Source of the DNA: Bacteroidota bacterium
Lineage (GTDB): Bacteria > Bacteroidota > Bacteroidia > Chitinophagales > JADIYW01
Assembly (NCBI GenBank): GCA_028288625.1
Contig: JAQBNI010000106.1
Span: 1-35,232 of the forward strand
Direction of reading: 5' to 3'
DNA: 35,232 nt
Below the pieces are notes generated by a model. It searched no databases and had not been told where the DNA came from. It worked only from the letters and a program-made list of their open reading frames with translations. A program made the translations under genes and the position numbers. Within the stretch, counting starts at the first letter, position 1. Every line of letters begins with the position of its first letter. This document shows positions 24,119 through 32,480 of this stretch, in pieces.

Positions 24119-24430
24119 ATGGAAAACAAAGAAAATTTTTTAGATAAAATCAATCAAACTATGATCGGTTTTATGATGGGATTGATATTGCCGATGCTCA
24201 TGTTTGTACTTTATCACCAGCTTAAATTCAGTTATTTGCCGTGGGATGAGTATGTAAAAAGTACCAGGGATCTCGCTGTTCTTCCTTCATTTATTAAGGT
24301 GTGCGTATTTATTAATCTTCCGTTTTTTTTCCTGTTTAACCTCATCGGGAAATTTAATTTGTGCAAGGGTTTATTTATCTCTTCAATTCTTTACATCATT
24401 GCTATGCTGGTGATAAAATTTGCGTTGTAA
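24119..24430 (+). CDS. Small membrane protein (hypothetical)
   Basis: A 103-residue protein that I do not recognise. It has three hydrophobic segments: about residues 17-33 (MIGFMMGLILPMLMFVL), 60-78 (FIKVCVFINLPFFFLFNLI) and 86-100 (FISSILYIIAMLVI), with charged ends (MENKENFLDK). It contains no cysteine or histidine motif that would suggest an enzyme. It lies between surE and lpxB on the same strand, in an arrangement that could make it part of the lipid A gene cluster, but no function follows. Its frame is bounded by a heptamer array upstream and by another array downstream, in front of lpxB. Confidence 0.7.
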   Translation: MENKENFLDKINQTMIGFMMGLILPMLMFVLYHQLKFSYLPWDEYVKSTRDLAVLPSFIKVCVFINLPFFFLFNLIGKFNLCKGLFISSILYIIAMLVIKFAL

Positions 24431-24433
24431 CTG

Positions 24434-24468
24434 CTTACGACTTATCACTTACGACTTACGACTAAATA
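24434..24468. repeat. Heptamer tandem array before lpxB, unit CTTACGA
   Basis: Four clear 7-bp units of consensus CTTACGA (24434-24461), plus a degenerate fifth, fill the gap between the small membrane gene and the lpxB start codon at 24468. Confidence 0.78.
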
Positions 24469-25535
24469 TGAAATATTACATTATAGCAGGAGAGGCATCC
24501 GGCGATTTGCATGCGGCAAGCTTGGTAAAAAAAATTGCTGAACTGGATGCGCATGCTGAATTTAAAGGTGTTGGCGGAGAAAAATTAAAAGAAGCAAATG
24601 TAGAATTGCTGTTCGGTCTAGAAAGGCTCGCCTTCATGGGCTTTTATGAAGTGATCAAAAACCTGCGTACTGTCCGTAAAAATTTTCTCGAAGTAAAAAA
24701 GGATATTCTTTCATTTAAGCCAGATGTGGTGATCCTCACAGATTATCCCGGATTTAATTTACGGATGTCTAAATGGTCTAAACAAAATGGGTTTAAAGTA
24801 GCTTATTTTATTTCTCCGCAGATTTGGGCATGGAATGAGAAGCGTGTAGAGATCATAAAAAAATATGTTGATCTCGTGCTTTGCGTGTTGCCTTTTGAAA
24901 AGGCATTTTATGAAAAACATGGTTACCCAAATGCACATTTTATCGGTCATCCTTTGATGGATGTAAGAGATGAACATCAACCTGAAGTTGTTTCAGGACA
25001 AAAAACAATCGCACTTCTTCCCGGCAGCCGCAAACAAGAGATCAGAAAATTGCTGCCGTTAATGCTGAAAACAGCGCGAGAATTTCCTGCTGAAAAATTT
25101 GTAATTGCAGGAATATCAAGATTGAAAGAATTGTATACTGTTGAACTTCCGGAGAATGTTTCTATTGTGTTTGATAAGAGTGCTGAAGTTTTGCATCATT
25201 CAAAAGCAGCAGTCGTCTGCAGTGGAACCGCAACATTGGAAACTGCTTTGTTACACATTCCCCAGGTTGTGGTTTATAAGACATCCTGGCTGAATTACCA
25301 GATCGGCAAGCGTCTTTCAAAAGTAGATTTTATTTCCCTGCCCAATTTAATTGCCGGTGAAAAAATTGTAGAGGAATTGATACAGGATGATTGTACAGTT
25401 GAAAGGATTTCAGTGGAATTAAAAAAACTTCTCCATTCTCCAATTTCCCAATCCTACAATTCTCTAATTGAAAAGATAGGAGAGAAGGGTGCATCTGCTA
25501 AAGCTGCTGCATTGATTTTCAATCTCGCACGTTGA
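24468..25535 (+). CDS. lpxB: Lipid-A-disaccharide synthase LpxB
   Basis: Glycosyltransferase family 19 enzyme joining UDP-2,3-diacylglucosamine to lipid X (2,3-diacylglucosamine-1-phosphate) to form the lipid A disaccharide on the inner membrane. The 355-residue protein starts MKYYIIAGEASGDLHAASLV, the GEASGDLHA motif being diagnostic. Later landmarks are YFISPQIWAWNEKRVEIIKKYVD, LCVLPFEKAFYEKHG, the GHPLMD motif, and ALLPGSRKQEIRKLLPLML, which is the donor-binding PGSR region, then CSGTATLETALLHIPQVVVYKT. The open frame begins 16 codons earlier, inside the heptamer array; ATG 24468 gives the family start. It is normal in length (E. coli 382). Together with kdsB in this window it shows a lipid A/Kdo-bearing outer membrane. 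Confidence 0.96.
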   Translation: MKYYIIAGEASGDLHAASLVKKIAELDAHAEFKGVGGEKLKEANVELLFGLERLAFMGFYEVIKNLRTVRKNFLEVKKDILSFKPDVVILTDYPGFNLRMSKWSKQNGFKVAYFISPQIWAWNEKRVEIIKKYVDLVLCVLPFEKAFYEKHGYPNAHFIGHPLMDVRDEHQPEVVSGQKTIALLPGSRKQEIRKLLPLMLKTAREFPAEKFVIAGISRLKELYTVELPENVSIVFDKSAEVLHHSKAAVVCSGTATLETALLHIPQVVVYKTSWLNYQIGKRLSKVDFISLPNLIAGEKIVEELIQDDCTVERISVELKKLLHSPISQSYNSLIEKIGEKGASAKAAALIFNLAR

Positions 25536-25545
25536 TTTATTTTTT

Positions 25546-25553
25546 TATATTTG
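25546..25553 (+). promoter_or_regulatory. -7 box for tRNA-Ala
   Basis: TATATTTG, a perfect TAnnTTTG match, 17 bases before the tRNA. The expected start would give a leader of about ten bases. No obvious -33 element. Confidence 0.45.
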
Positions 25554-25569
25554 TGCATAATCTTTTTCC

Positions 25570-25646
<77 letters not shown>

Positions 25647-25653
25647 ACTCTGC

Positions 25654-25681
25654 AAATCGTAAATTGTAAATCGTAATTCCA
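25654..25681. repeat. Heptamer tandem array, unit AAATCGT
   Basis: Three clear 7-bp units of consensus AAATCGT, plus a degenerate fourth, fill the gap between the tRNA and the FAD oxidoreductase gene, ending four bases before its start codon. Confidence 0.72.
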
Positions 25682-25685
25682 CTTC

Positions 25686-26786
25686 ATGTTTTCTTTTTGG
25701 GAAAAACAATCTGTCCATACGTATGATTTTGCTGTTATAGGCGCGGGGATCATGGGATGTAGTATTGCATTTGAATTGCGTCAGAAATTTCCGGATGCGA
25801 AGATTGTTATATTGGAACGCAGCTTATTTCCTTCTGGTGCATCTACAAAGAATGCAGGCTTTGCATGTTTCGGCTCTCCATCCGAGATATTGCACGATGT
25901 TGAATTAAACGGCGAAAATAAAACCATAGAGATCGTTTCACAGAGGATTGAAGGATTAAAGATCCTACAGGAGAGGTTGGGTGATGAAAAAATGGGAAGA
26001 ACTTCCGGTGGCGGATATGAGCTGATTTTTGAGGATATTAATTATAAACAGAAAATAGATCGTCTCAATCAATTACTATCACCCATCGTTAAAACTCCTG
26101 CATTTTCAGATGTTTCGGACAAAATTGATCTATTTGGTTTTTCCGGTGGAATTAAACAATTGCTGTCTTGCTGCAATGAGGCGCAAATTGATTCCGGTAA
26201 GATGATGATGAATTACTGGAATTTATTAAGAGAAAATAATATCACGATTATTACCGGTGCAAACATAAAAAAAGTAGAAGATGATATCATAGAGATTGAA
26301 GGATCTTCAAACGATTTTTTAAAAGCAAAGAGAATATTTATTTGTACAAATGCATTTATTAAAGATATTCTTCCGGGTATTAATATTAAGCCGGGTCGTG
26401 GACAAGTTCTCATTACAAAGCCGGTTAAGAATCTTTCTTTTTCAGGAAGTTTTCATTTTGACAAAGGATATTATTATTTCAGGAATGTAGGAGACAGGGT
26501 TTTGTTTGGCGGCGGTCGAAATATAGATTTTTTGAATGAAGAAAGTAAAGAACTTGTAATCAATCAAAAAATTATTGATGATCTTATTTTAAAACTTCAT
26601 ACTGTTATTTTACCTGGAAAAGAATTTGAGATTGACCAGGTCTGGCAGGGAATTATGGGGTTTGCAGACAATAAGCTGCCGCACAAAGTGAATATCAACA
26701 GTTATACTACCTATGCTATGTCATGTAATGGAATGGGAATTGCCTTATCTCCGTTTATCGCAAGGGAGTTGGTTTTTTCAATATAA
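25686..26786 (+). CDS. FAD-dependent oxidoreductase (DAO family)
   Basis: A 366-residue flavoprotein of the D-amino-acid-oxidase/glycine-oxidase group. The dinucleotide-binding fold is DFAVIGAGIMGCSIAFEL at residues about 14-31, followed by KIVILERSLFPSGASTKNAGFACFGSPSE, the usual substrate-domain entry of this family with the motif GASTKNAG. FAD contacts continue with the C-terminal YAMSCNGMGIALSPFIARELVF. The substrate is probably an amino acid or related amine, but cannot be told from sequence; paralogues with a thiazole-synthesis role (ThiO) are also in this family. It has no signal peptide. The gene follows tRNA-Ala and a heptamer array, and ends close to a terminator hairpin that, from its T-run, serves the convergent yceI gene. 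Confidence 0.88.
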   Translation: MFSFWEKQSVHTYDFAVIGAGIMGCSIAFELRQKFPDAKIVILERSLFPSGASTKNAGFACFGSPSEILHDVELNGENKTIEIVSQRIEGLKILQERLGDEKMGRTSGGGYELIFEDINYKQKIDRLNQLLSPIVKTPAFSDVSDKIDLFGFSGGIKQLLSCCNEAQIDSGKMMMNYWNLLRENNITIITGANIKKVEDDIIEIEGSSNDFLKAKRIFICTNAFIKDILPGINIKPGRGQVLITKPVKNLSFSGSFHFDKGYYYFRNVGDRVLFGGGRNIDFLNEESKELVINQKIIDDLILKLHTVILPGKEFEIDQVWQGIMGFADNKLPHKVNINSYTTYAMSCNGMGIALSPFIARELVFSI

Positions 26787-26815
26787 AAAGATGCCATCAA
26801 GTGAGTGATGGCATC
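26785..26815 (-). terminator. Terminator hairpin after yceI-like gene
   Basis: A perfect ten-pair stem, GATGCCATCA (26790-26799) with TGATGGCATC (26806-26815), around a six-base loop. On the minus strand it is followed by a T-run at 26789-26785, as a terminator for the yceI-like gene ending at 26841. On the plus strand it is followed by A rather than T, so it is not a convincing terminator for the oxidoreductase gene, although it starts only a few bases after its stop codon. Confidence 0.8.
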
Positions 26816-26840
26816 AAAAAAATACAAAAAAAATAAATAA

Positions 26841-27431
26841 TTAATTCGTTTCTATTTTTACAGTCAGCTGAATGTCGTTGCTGATCGTTTTATCTCCCAG
26901 ATTATCAAAAAATGAAGATGAGCCGTAGCGTACATCCCATTTAGAACGGTCGATCACAATATTTGCTGTACCTGAATATGTATTGCCTGTTTGATTCAGA
27001 TCTGCATCAAATACAACAGGGTTAGTAATTCCCTTGATCGTTACATCAGCAGTGATCTTATAGTTTCCTATTGTTTTATATTTTTCAATTTTTTTCAGTT
27101 CAACAGTGGCAGTTGGAAATTTCTCAGCATTAAAAAAATCCGCACTTTTTAAGTGACCAATCAACTTTTGATTATAACCTTCATCTTTCAGATCGATGTC
27201 TTTAATAGATGTCATATCAATGATAAAACTTCCGCCGGATATAACATTGTTTGTTACTTGTAGAAATCCTTCGGAAATATTAACCGTTCCATTGTGCTGA
27301 CCAAGAACTTTTTTACCCGTCCATTCAATAGTGCTTTTTGATGGATTGATCTTTACGATCTTTGTTTCTGCATTTGCAATTCCCGATAAGCATATCATTA
27401 TAAGGAAAAATATAGATGTAATTGTTTTCAT
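26841..27431 (-). CDS. YceI-family periplasmic protein
   Basis: A 196-residue exported protein of the YceI family, lipocalin-like beta barrels that bind long polyisoprenoid chains; the cellular role is generally unclear. A signal peptide (residues 1-21, ending in IANA) is present. Family features follow: SKSTIEWTGKKVLGQHNGTVN, GGSFIIDMTSIKDIDLKDEGYNQKLIGHLKSADFFNAEKFPTATVEL, and the C-terminal SGTANIVIDRSKWDVRYGSSSFF with its RSKWxVRYGSSSFF signature. The length is close to E. coli YceI (191). Single-gene unit, with a -7 box at 27449-27456 and the terminator above. I leave the symbol blank because these paralogues are numerous. Confidence 0.92.
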   Translation of the reverse strand: MKTITSIFFLIMICLSGIANAETKIVKINPSKSTIEWTGKKVLGQHNGTVNISEGFLQVTNNVISGGSFIIDMTSIKDIDLKDEGYNQKLIGHLKSADFFNAEKFPTATVELKKIEKYKTIGNYKITADVTIKGITNPVVFDADLNQTGNTYSGTANIVIDRSKWDVRYGSSSFFDNLGDKTISNDIQLTVKIETN

Positions 27432-27448
27432 TTTAAATATTGTCTATA

Positions 27449-27456
27449 CAAATGTA
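27449..27456 (-). promoter_or_regulatory. -7 box for the yceI-like gene
   Basis: Reads TACATTTG on the minus strand, a perfect TAnnTTTG match, 17 bases before the ATG. A TTG lies about 24 bases further upstream, slightly wide for the -33 element. Confidence 0.5.
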
Positions 27457-27506
27457 GTCATAACTATTAAATATTCTAATCAATAAATTTTATAAAGCGA
27501 TAGGTT

Positions 27507-28223
27507 TTACTTATCCGGTAAAAATTTCAATACTTCTTCAACATCCGAAGGCACGTCTACACTTACACTTTCATATTGTGTTACTCCAACTTTAATTAAA
27601 TAACCATGATCCAACCAGCGCATTTGTTCCAGTTTTCTTTCTTTTTCGTTTGAAGTTGGCAAAAGGTGTACAATTTGTTTTAACACCTCAGTTGTAAATC
27701 CATAAATACCAATATGCTTATAAAACGGTTGGTTTGGATAAACTGTTGATTTTCTTTGAAAATCAATGGCAAAATTCTTTTCATCCATGATTACTTTTAC
27801 AATATTCGGGTTATCCAGCATCACTAGGTCATGTTCTTTTATTGCCTGTGTAACGATCTGCGCTGTTTCATCCCGGAATAAGATCGCTAATTCATCAATT
27901 TGTTCAGGATGGATCAAGGGTTCATCTCCCTGGATATTGATCACGTAATCAAACCCTTCATTTTTTATCATTTCAAGGACTTCAGCGCAACGGGAAGTAC
28001 CATTTAAATGATCTGCGTGAGTCATCACCACATTTCCGAATTGTTTTACGGCATCAAAGATCCGAAAATCGTCAGTGGCAACAATAACTTTGGATAAGTT
28101 TTTTGTCTTGATGCATTGTTCATAAACACGTTGAATCATCGGTTTGCCTCCGATATCTGCAAGCGGTTTACCTGGAAAACGGGCAGATTCATACCTCGCC
28201 GGAATAATTCCTAAAATCTTCAA
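27507..28223 (-). CDS. kdsB: 3-deoxy-manno-octulosonate cytidylyltransferase KdsB
   Basis: Activates Kdo by forming CMP-Kdo, the donor for the first sugar of the lipopolysaccharide core. The 238-residue protein (E. coli 248) starts MKILGIIPARYESARFPGKPLADIGGKPMIQRVYEQC, the classic KdsB N-terminus with the RxxSxRFPGKPL motif. Later blocks are VIVATDD, TSRCAEVLE, the NIQGDEPLI metal-binding motif (QGDEP, about residues 98-102) and PFYKHIGIYGFT followed by KLEQMRWLDHGYLIKV. It works upstream of the Kdo transferase and together with lpxB in this window. Its -7 box lies at 28241-28248. It is divergent from the LysM gene. Confidence 0.96.
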   Translation of the reverse strand: MKILGIIPARYESARFPGKPLADIGGKPMIQRVYEQCIKTKNLSKVIVATDDFRIFDAVKQFGNVVMTHADHLNGTSRCAEVLEMIKNEGFDYVINIQGDEPLIHPEQIDELAILFRDETAQIVTQAIKEHDLVMLDNPNIVKVIMDEKNFAIDFQRKSTVYPNQPFYKHIGIYGFTTEVLKQIVHLLPTSNEKERKLEQMRWLDHGYLIKVGVTQYESVSVDVPSDVEEVLKFLPDK

Positions 28224-28240
28224 ATCCTAAAATTTAACCT

Positions 28241-28248
28241 CAAAAGTA
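28241..28248 (-). promoter_or_regulatory. -7 box for kdsB
   Basis: Reads TACTTTTG on the minus strand, a perfect TAnnTTTG match, 17 bases before the kdsB ATG, so the leader would be about 11 bases. Confidence 0.5.
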
Positions 28249-28365
28249 ACGTTAACCAATCGAAACACGTTAATAAAGTAAAAATGAATAAACTTTGTTT
28301 GAACCGCTGTGGAAAAGTAAAGGAATAAGCGATAAAAAAAACACGGAGTTTTGTACGCTAAAATT

Positions 28366-29331
28366 ATGGGTGTTATGGGTAGAAAATGGTCTTTTATTAT
28401 CATCTTATTATTGTCAACAGTAATTTCCCTGTATGGGAAGAAAAAACCTGCAGAAGATCCGCCAAAATACCTGATTCACGTGGTTAAAGCAAAAGAAACG
28501 CTGTATTCCATCTCAAAACAATATGGCGTTTCAGTAACCGATATATTAAATGTAAACCCTTCATTAGGTGAAACAAATAAGCTTTCCCTGGAACAAATGC
28601 TTAGAATCCCAAATAAGTTTAAGAAAAAACAACTAACAACTACATTACCAAGTAACAATGAATTACAACCAAAAGTAATAAATCAACCTCAAGAATTACC
28701 TGCAAATGGAACTTATCATACAGTAGTAAAAGGGCAAACACTGTATTCGATTTCCAAAATGTATAATGTGAGTCTCCAGGATCTGCAAAAATGGAATCAC
28801 CTCCCGGATTTTAATGTAAAATTAGGCTCACAGCTTATTGTTGCAAATCCATCAGGAAGAACAATTTTAAAAAATGAAACAGGAAGTACACCGCTGCAAA
28901 AGCAGGAAATTCCGGTGAACAAAGAAGAATCTGTAACTGTTCCCTTAGATACCGAGTCTATTAATGATGAAATAGAAAGACCGGATATTCAGGCATCCGA
29001 CAATATCAGCCAAAAAGAAATGGGTAAAATATTCAGGCAAAAAGCGGCATCTGCGAGCATGCAAACAATAAAAGGTACCGGCGCCCCAATGACCACAACT
29101 TTAGGAAGTATGGAAACAACATATTTTGCGATGCATAAAACGTTATCAATCGGTACGATAATAAAAATAAAGAACCTGGTAAACAGCAAAATCGTATACG
29201 CAAAAGTGATTGGTAAATTGCCGGAAAATGATGAAAATAAACATGTTATCGTGCGATATACACTTGGAGTAAAAAAGGATCTTCAGCTTCAGAACGGAAA
29301 ATGTTATGTGCAGATCGAGTATCCTAATTAG
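28366..29331 (+). CDS. LysM peptidoglycan-binding protein with C-terminal RlpA-like (DPBB) domain
   Basis: A 321-residue exported protein. The signal peptide or anchor covers about residues 8-20 (SFIIILLLSTVISLYG). Two LysM domains follow: HVVKAKETLYSISKQYGVSVTDIL (about 38-85) and HTVVKGQTLYSISKMYNVSLQDL (about 115-160), separated by a polar linker. After another charged linker, the last about 85 residues (AMHKTLSIGTIIKIKNLVNSKIVYAKVIG) resemble the double-psi beta-barrel of RlpA; where catalytic RlpA has an aspartate (RxNDRG), this protein has VIGKLPE, so cleavage activity is doubtful. A TTG start five codons upstream and an ATG three codons downstream are alternatives. It likely binds the cell wall at the periplasmic side; the role is unknown. 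Confidence 0.83.
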   Translation: MGVMGRKWSFIIILLLSTVISLYGKKKPAEDPPKYLIHVVKAKETLYSISKQYGVSVTDILNVNPSLGETNKLSLEQMLRIPNKFKKKQLTTTLPSNNELQPKVINQPQELPANGTYHTVVKGQTLYSISKMYNVSLQDLQKWNHLPDFNVKLGSQLIVANPSGRTILKNETGSTPLQKQEIPVNKEESVTVPLDTESINDEIERPDIQASDNISQKEMGKIFRQKAASASMQTIKGTGAPMTTTLGSMETTYFAMHKTLSIGTIIKIKNLVNSKIVYAKVIGKLPENDENKHVIVRYTLGVKKDLQLQNGKCYVQIEYPN

Positions 29332-29423
29332 TTTATTATATTGTTAAAGTAGGGTAGATGATGAAAATCATTTTTTATTGTTTCTATTATTGCCATCTTT
29401 GTAAAATATTGTAAAAGAATCTC

Positions 29424-30671
29424 GTGCAGCATTATAAAGTAGTCACTATAACTCATAAGACAACCAAGGTCCAGCGACTGAAGGATTATTTATTGACGGA
29501 TAGTGATGTGTCTGATTTTCCTGCGAACCGGTTAAGGGAACTCAAAGAAAGTTTTTCGATGAATGAGTTGCTCTACCTGAATACATGCAACCGCGTGACT
29601 TTCTTTTTTACGCATGATAAAAAGATCGACACAAAATTTTTGAAAGATCTGTTTGTCTATATCAACCCTCATTTCAATAAAGAATTATTGAATCTTCATT
29701 TGTCGAAAGCCCTTGTTTTTGAGGGCGAAGATGCAGTGAAGCATTTTATGGGCGTTGCCGCTTCTCTCGATTCTTTAGTGATCGGTGAACGCGAAATTCT
29801 TGGACAGATAAAGTCTGCATATCTCAATGCGAAAAAAAATAATTTATGCGGAGATAATATCCGTTTGGCATACCAACAGGCAGTAGTATTTGCAAAAAAA
29901 ATTCTTTCTAATACACGAATTGGAGAAAAGCCTGTTTCCATAGTATCGCTCGCTTTCCGTTCGCTGCAGGAAGGACATTTTCCAAAAGATGCAAACCTGT
30001 TAATGATCGGCGCGGGACAAACCAATCACATGATGGCAAACCTGCTGGTAAAAAATAATATCAGGAATGTTTCTGTCTATAACAGGACGCTAAGCAAGGG
30101 AGAAGAACTGGCGATGAGATTTACAAAAGGCAAAGCTTTCCCACTGGAAAAACTGAATGACCATGATGAAGATGTGGATATTATTTTGACGTGTACCGGA
30201 GCTAATTTCCCTGTGCTTACAAAAGAAATTTTTAATAACATCGTTCCGCAGGGAAAGAAAGTAACGATCATTGATCTTGCTGTGCCGCAGGACGTGGACC
30301 AGGAAATAATTGATCTTGAAAATGTAGAGTATATTGATGTTGCTTCGCTGGAAATTAAGGCGAAGGAAAACATGGAATTCAGAAAGGGCGAATTGTATAT
30401 CGCTGAAGCCATGCTGGAAGAATTCCTGAAAAATTTTAATGAGCTTCATAAGGAACGTAGACTGGAACTTGCACTCGATGGTATTCCTGTTGAAGTAAAG
30501 AAGATCACTGACAAAGCAATGAATTCCGTGTTTAAAAAAGAGATAGAAACCCTTGATCCGGATTCGAAAATAATAATGGAAAAGATAATGAGATATATGG
30601 AAGAAAAATTTATTGCTCTTCCATATAAAGCATCTAAAAAGTCGCTGCTGGATAAAAAATTCCGCCCGTAA
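29424..30671 (+). CDS. hemA: Glutamyl-tRNA reductase HemA
   Basis: First enzyme of the C5 pathway of tetrapyrrole synthesis, reducing glutamyl-tRNA(Glu) to glutamate-1-semialdehyde with NADPH. The 415-residue product has LYLNTCNRVTFF with the catalytic cysteine C55, VIGEREILGQIKSAYLNAKKN (the conserved GExxILGQ block), an NADPH-binding LLMIGAGQTNHMMANLL and a C-terminal dimerisation region. The start is GTG at 29424; a CATCTTTG box (29394-29401, one mismatch to the -7 consensus) lies about 23 bases upstream. The next gene is hemC-hemD after a strong hairpin. A complete heme pathway would also need hemL and hemB, which are not in the window. Confidence 0.96.
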   Translation: MQHYKVVTITHKTTKVQRLKDYLLTDSDVSDFPANRLRELKESFSMNELLYLNTCNRVTFFFTHDKKIDTKFLKDLFVYINPHFNKELLNLHLSKALVFEGEDAVKHFMGVAASLDSLVIGEREILGQIKSAYLNAKKNNLCGDNIRLAYQQAVVFAKKILSNTRIGEKPVSIVSLAFRSLQEGHFPKDANLLMIGAGQTNHMMANLLVKNNIRNVSVYNRTLSKGEELAMRFTKGKAFPLEKLNDHDEDVDIILTCTGANFPVLTKEIFNNIVPQGKKVTIIDLAVPQDVDQEIIDLENVEYIDVASLEIKAKENMEFRKGELYIAEAMLEEFLKNFNELHKERRLELALDGIPVEVKKITDKAMNSVFKKEIETLDPDSKIIMEKIMRYMEEKFIALPYKASKKSLLDKKFRP

Positions 30672-30673
30672 AA

Positions 30674-30714
30674 AAATAAAGATTCCATCGCTTAAAACGA
30701 TGGAATCTTTATTT
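30674..30714 (+). terminator. Strong hairpin terminator between hemA and hemCD
   Basis: A perfect 17-pair stem: AAATAAAGATTCCATCG (30674-30690) with its complement at 30698-30714 around a seven-base loop, starting two bases after the hemA stop. The right arm ends in an AT tract instead of a separate T-run. The first 32 or so bases upstream of hemCD are therefore hairpin, so hemCD must have its own promoter or be read by leakage. Confidence 0.75.
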
Positions 30715-30747
30715 AATATTTTCACCGTAAATTGCAATCTCTCAAAA

Positions 30748-32340
30748 ATGTCAAAAGGTAAATCCATACCAATAATTATCGGTACGCGCGGAAGTGAGCT
30801 CGCTTTGTGGCAGGCAAATTTTACTAAAGATGTCCTCCAAAAAAATGGAGTATCAGCAGAATTAAAAATTATAAAAACAAAGGGCGATGTTACGCAGCAG
30901 TGGAATCTCAGCTTCGATAAAATTGAAGGCAAAGGTTTTTTTACAAAAGAACTGGAAGATGCTTTATTAGCGAATGAGATCGATCTTGCGGTACATTCGT
31001 GTAAGGACCTTCCTTCGGAAAATGCAGCAGGATTAACCCTTGCGGCGTTTTCAAAACGTGCAAACCCTTTTGATATACTGCTGATCCGGAAAGAAAGTGT
31101 CGACCATTCTAAAGTATTAAAATTAAAAGAAGGCGCAACAGTTGGAACTTCTTCATCACGGAGGAAAGCACAGTTATTAGCATTCAGACCTGATCTCGAT
31201 CTGGTAGATATGAGAGGTAATGTTCCGGGTCGTGTAAATAAATTAAGAGATAAAAATTATGATGCAATTGTGCTTGCTTCAGCGGGATTGGAACGTTTGA
31301 AAATTGATCTTGAAGAATTTGAAAAAGTAGAATTGAAAGCGCCGATGTTTATTCCTGCTGCAGCACAAGGTGTTCTGGCATTTCAGGTAAGAATAGAGGA
31401 TAAGGAAATGAAAAATATCTGCGTAGTTTTAAATGACCTTGAGGACTCTATTATTACATCTGTTGAAAGAAAGATCTTAAATGATTTTCAGGGTGGATGT
31501 CAGGTACCGCTGGGTATTTTTTCCAGGAAAGAAAATAATGAACTGCATACATGGATCAGCTATGCAGAAGCATGGAATGCAATTCCCAAGCGCATCCATT
31601 TCTCATTATCTTCTGAAGAAAAAATTCCGAAAATTAATACCGAGCATATTTTAAATAAAATAAAAAATCATCATCCAAAAACTGTTTTTATTTCTTCGGA
31701 CATACAGAATGAGGATTATCTCCCTAAAGTATTAAGCGCTCATGGATACAAAGTATTTCAGGAATCTTTTATTGATTTTAAACCGGTGAAATTTTCAATT
31801 GCACTAGATGCGGATTGGTTGTTTTTCAGCAGCAAGAATGGCGTGAAATTTTTCCTCGAAAGAATTGAAGATAAAAATTCATTCAAAACTAAAATAGCAG
31901 CAATTAATCCCGGTACTGCGCAGGCAGTTTTTGAAAGAGGCTTTAGAGTAGATTTTATTGGGGAAGGAAGTGATCTGCAAAAGATCGCACTTGATTTTGA
32001 CGAAATTGCAAAGGGAAAAATAGTTTTTCCGCAGGCGAAAACATCTATGCAAACCATACAGAAAAATCTGGTTAAAAATCAAAATAAGGAAACATTGGTG
32101 ATATACGATAATCAACCAAAGCAAAATATAATAAAGAGGGAAGAAGACATCCTCATTTTTACAAGTCCGATGAGTGCAAAAGTATATTTTTCAATGCACA
32201 CCATGAAACCTTCACAAACGGTTATTTCAATAGGGAAAACAACTACAAATAAGCTTATTAAAATGGGAATAAATGATGTAAAAACCGCATATGATCCTTC
32301 TATGTGGTGCCTTGTAGATGAAGTTTTTGGTATTGTTTAA
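30748..32340 (+). CDS. hemC: HemC-HemD fusion: hydroxymethylbilane synthase plus uroporphyrinogen-III synthase
   Basis: A 530-residue bifunctional protein. Residues 1 to about 305 are HemC: IPIIIGTRGSELALWQAN, CKDLPSE, GTSSSRRKAQLLAFRP, DMRGNVPGRVNKLRD, PAAAQGVLAFQVR and FQGGCQVPLGIF, whose C251 binds the dipyrromethane cofactor (E. coli C242). About residues 310-530 are HemD-like: VFISSDIQNEDYLPKVLSAHGYKVF, LFFSSKNGVKFFLERIED, IAAINPGTAQAVFERGFRVDFIGEG and the C-terminal FTSPMSAKVYF, with ISIGKTTTNKLIKMGINDV. One polypeptide thus makes hydroxymethylbilane and closes it to uroporphyrinogen III. The longer frame beginning at 30613 is rejected; MSKGKSIPIIIGTRG fits the family. Domain assignment is by sequence landmarks. 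Confidence 0.93.
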   Translation: MSKGKSIPIIIGTRGSELALWQANFTKDVLQKNGVSAELKIIKTKGDVTQQWNLSFDKIEGKGFFTKELEDALLANEIDLAVHSCKDLPSENAAGLTLAAFSKRANPFDILLIRKESVDHSKVLKLKEGATVGTSSSRRKAQLLAFRPDLDLVDMRGNVPGRVNKLRDKNYDAIVLASAGLERLKIDLEEFEKVELKAPMFIPAAAQGVLAFQVRIEDKEMKNICVVLNDLEDSIITSVERKILNDFQGGCQVPLGIFSRKENNELHTWISYAEAWNAIPKRIHFSLSSEEKIPKINTEHILNKIKNHHPKTVFISSDIQNEDYLPKVLSAHGYKVFQESFIDFKPVKFSIALDADWLFFSSKNGVKFFLERIEDKNSFKTKIAAINPGTAQAVFERGFRVDFIGEGSDLQKIALDFDEIAKGKIVFPQAKTSMQTIQKNLVKNQNKETLVIYDNQPKQNIIKREEDILIFTSPMSAKVYFSMHTMKPSQTVISIGKTTTNKLIKMGINDVKTAYDPSMWCLVDEVFGIV

Positions 32341-32480
32341 AATTTTTTGATTCTTTAATCCCGTAAAAGCCCATAATATCAGTTTTTTTGTCTATATTGA
32401 AGGCTATAACCCCGACTTAGTTGATAATTTTATTATAATGGTCTGTTACTGTTACGTAATTTAGTATTTTATTATTGGGT

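Noticed and set aside
29358-29376. Terminator after the LysM gene
   Set aside because: ATGAT, a GAAA loop, ATCAT and a T-run exist, but the stem is only five mostly AT pairs, too weak to call.
30613-30747. Longer hemC start
   Set aside because: It would overlap the hemA end and translate the terminator hairpin; MSKGKSIPIIIGTRG at 30748 is the family start.
30090-30932. Long minus-strand open frame opposite hemA/hemC
   Set aside because: It lies wholly opposite two well-identified genes, its translation is Phe/Ser/Ile-rich without any recognisable motif, and it crosses the terminator hairpin.
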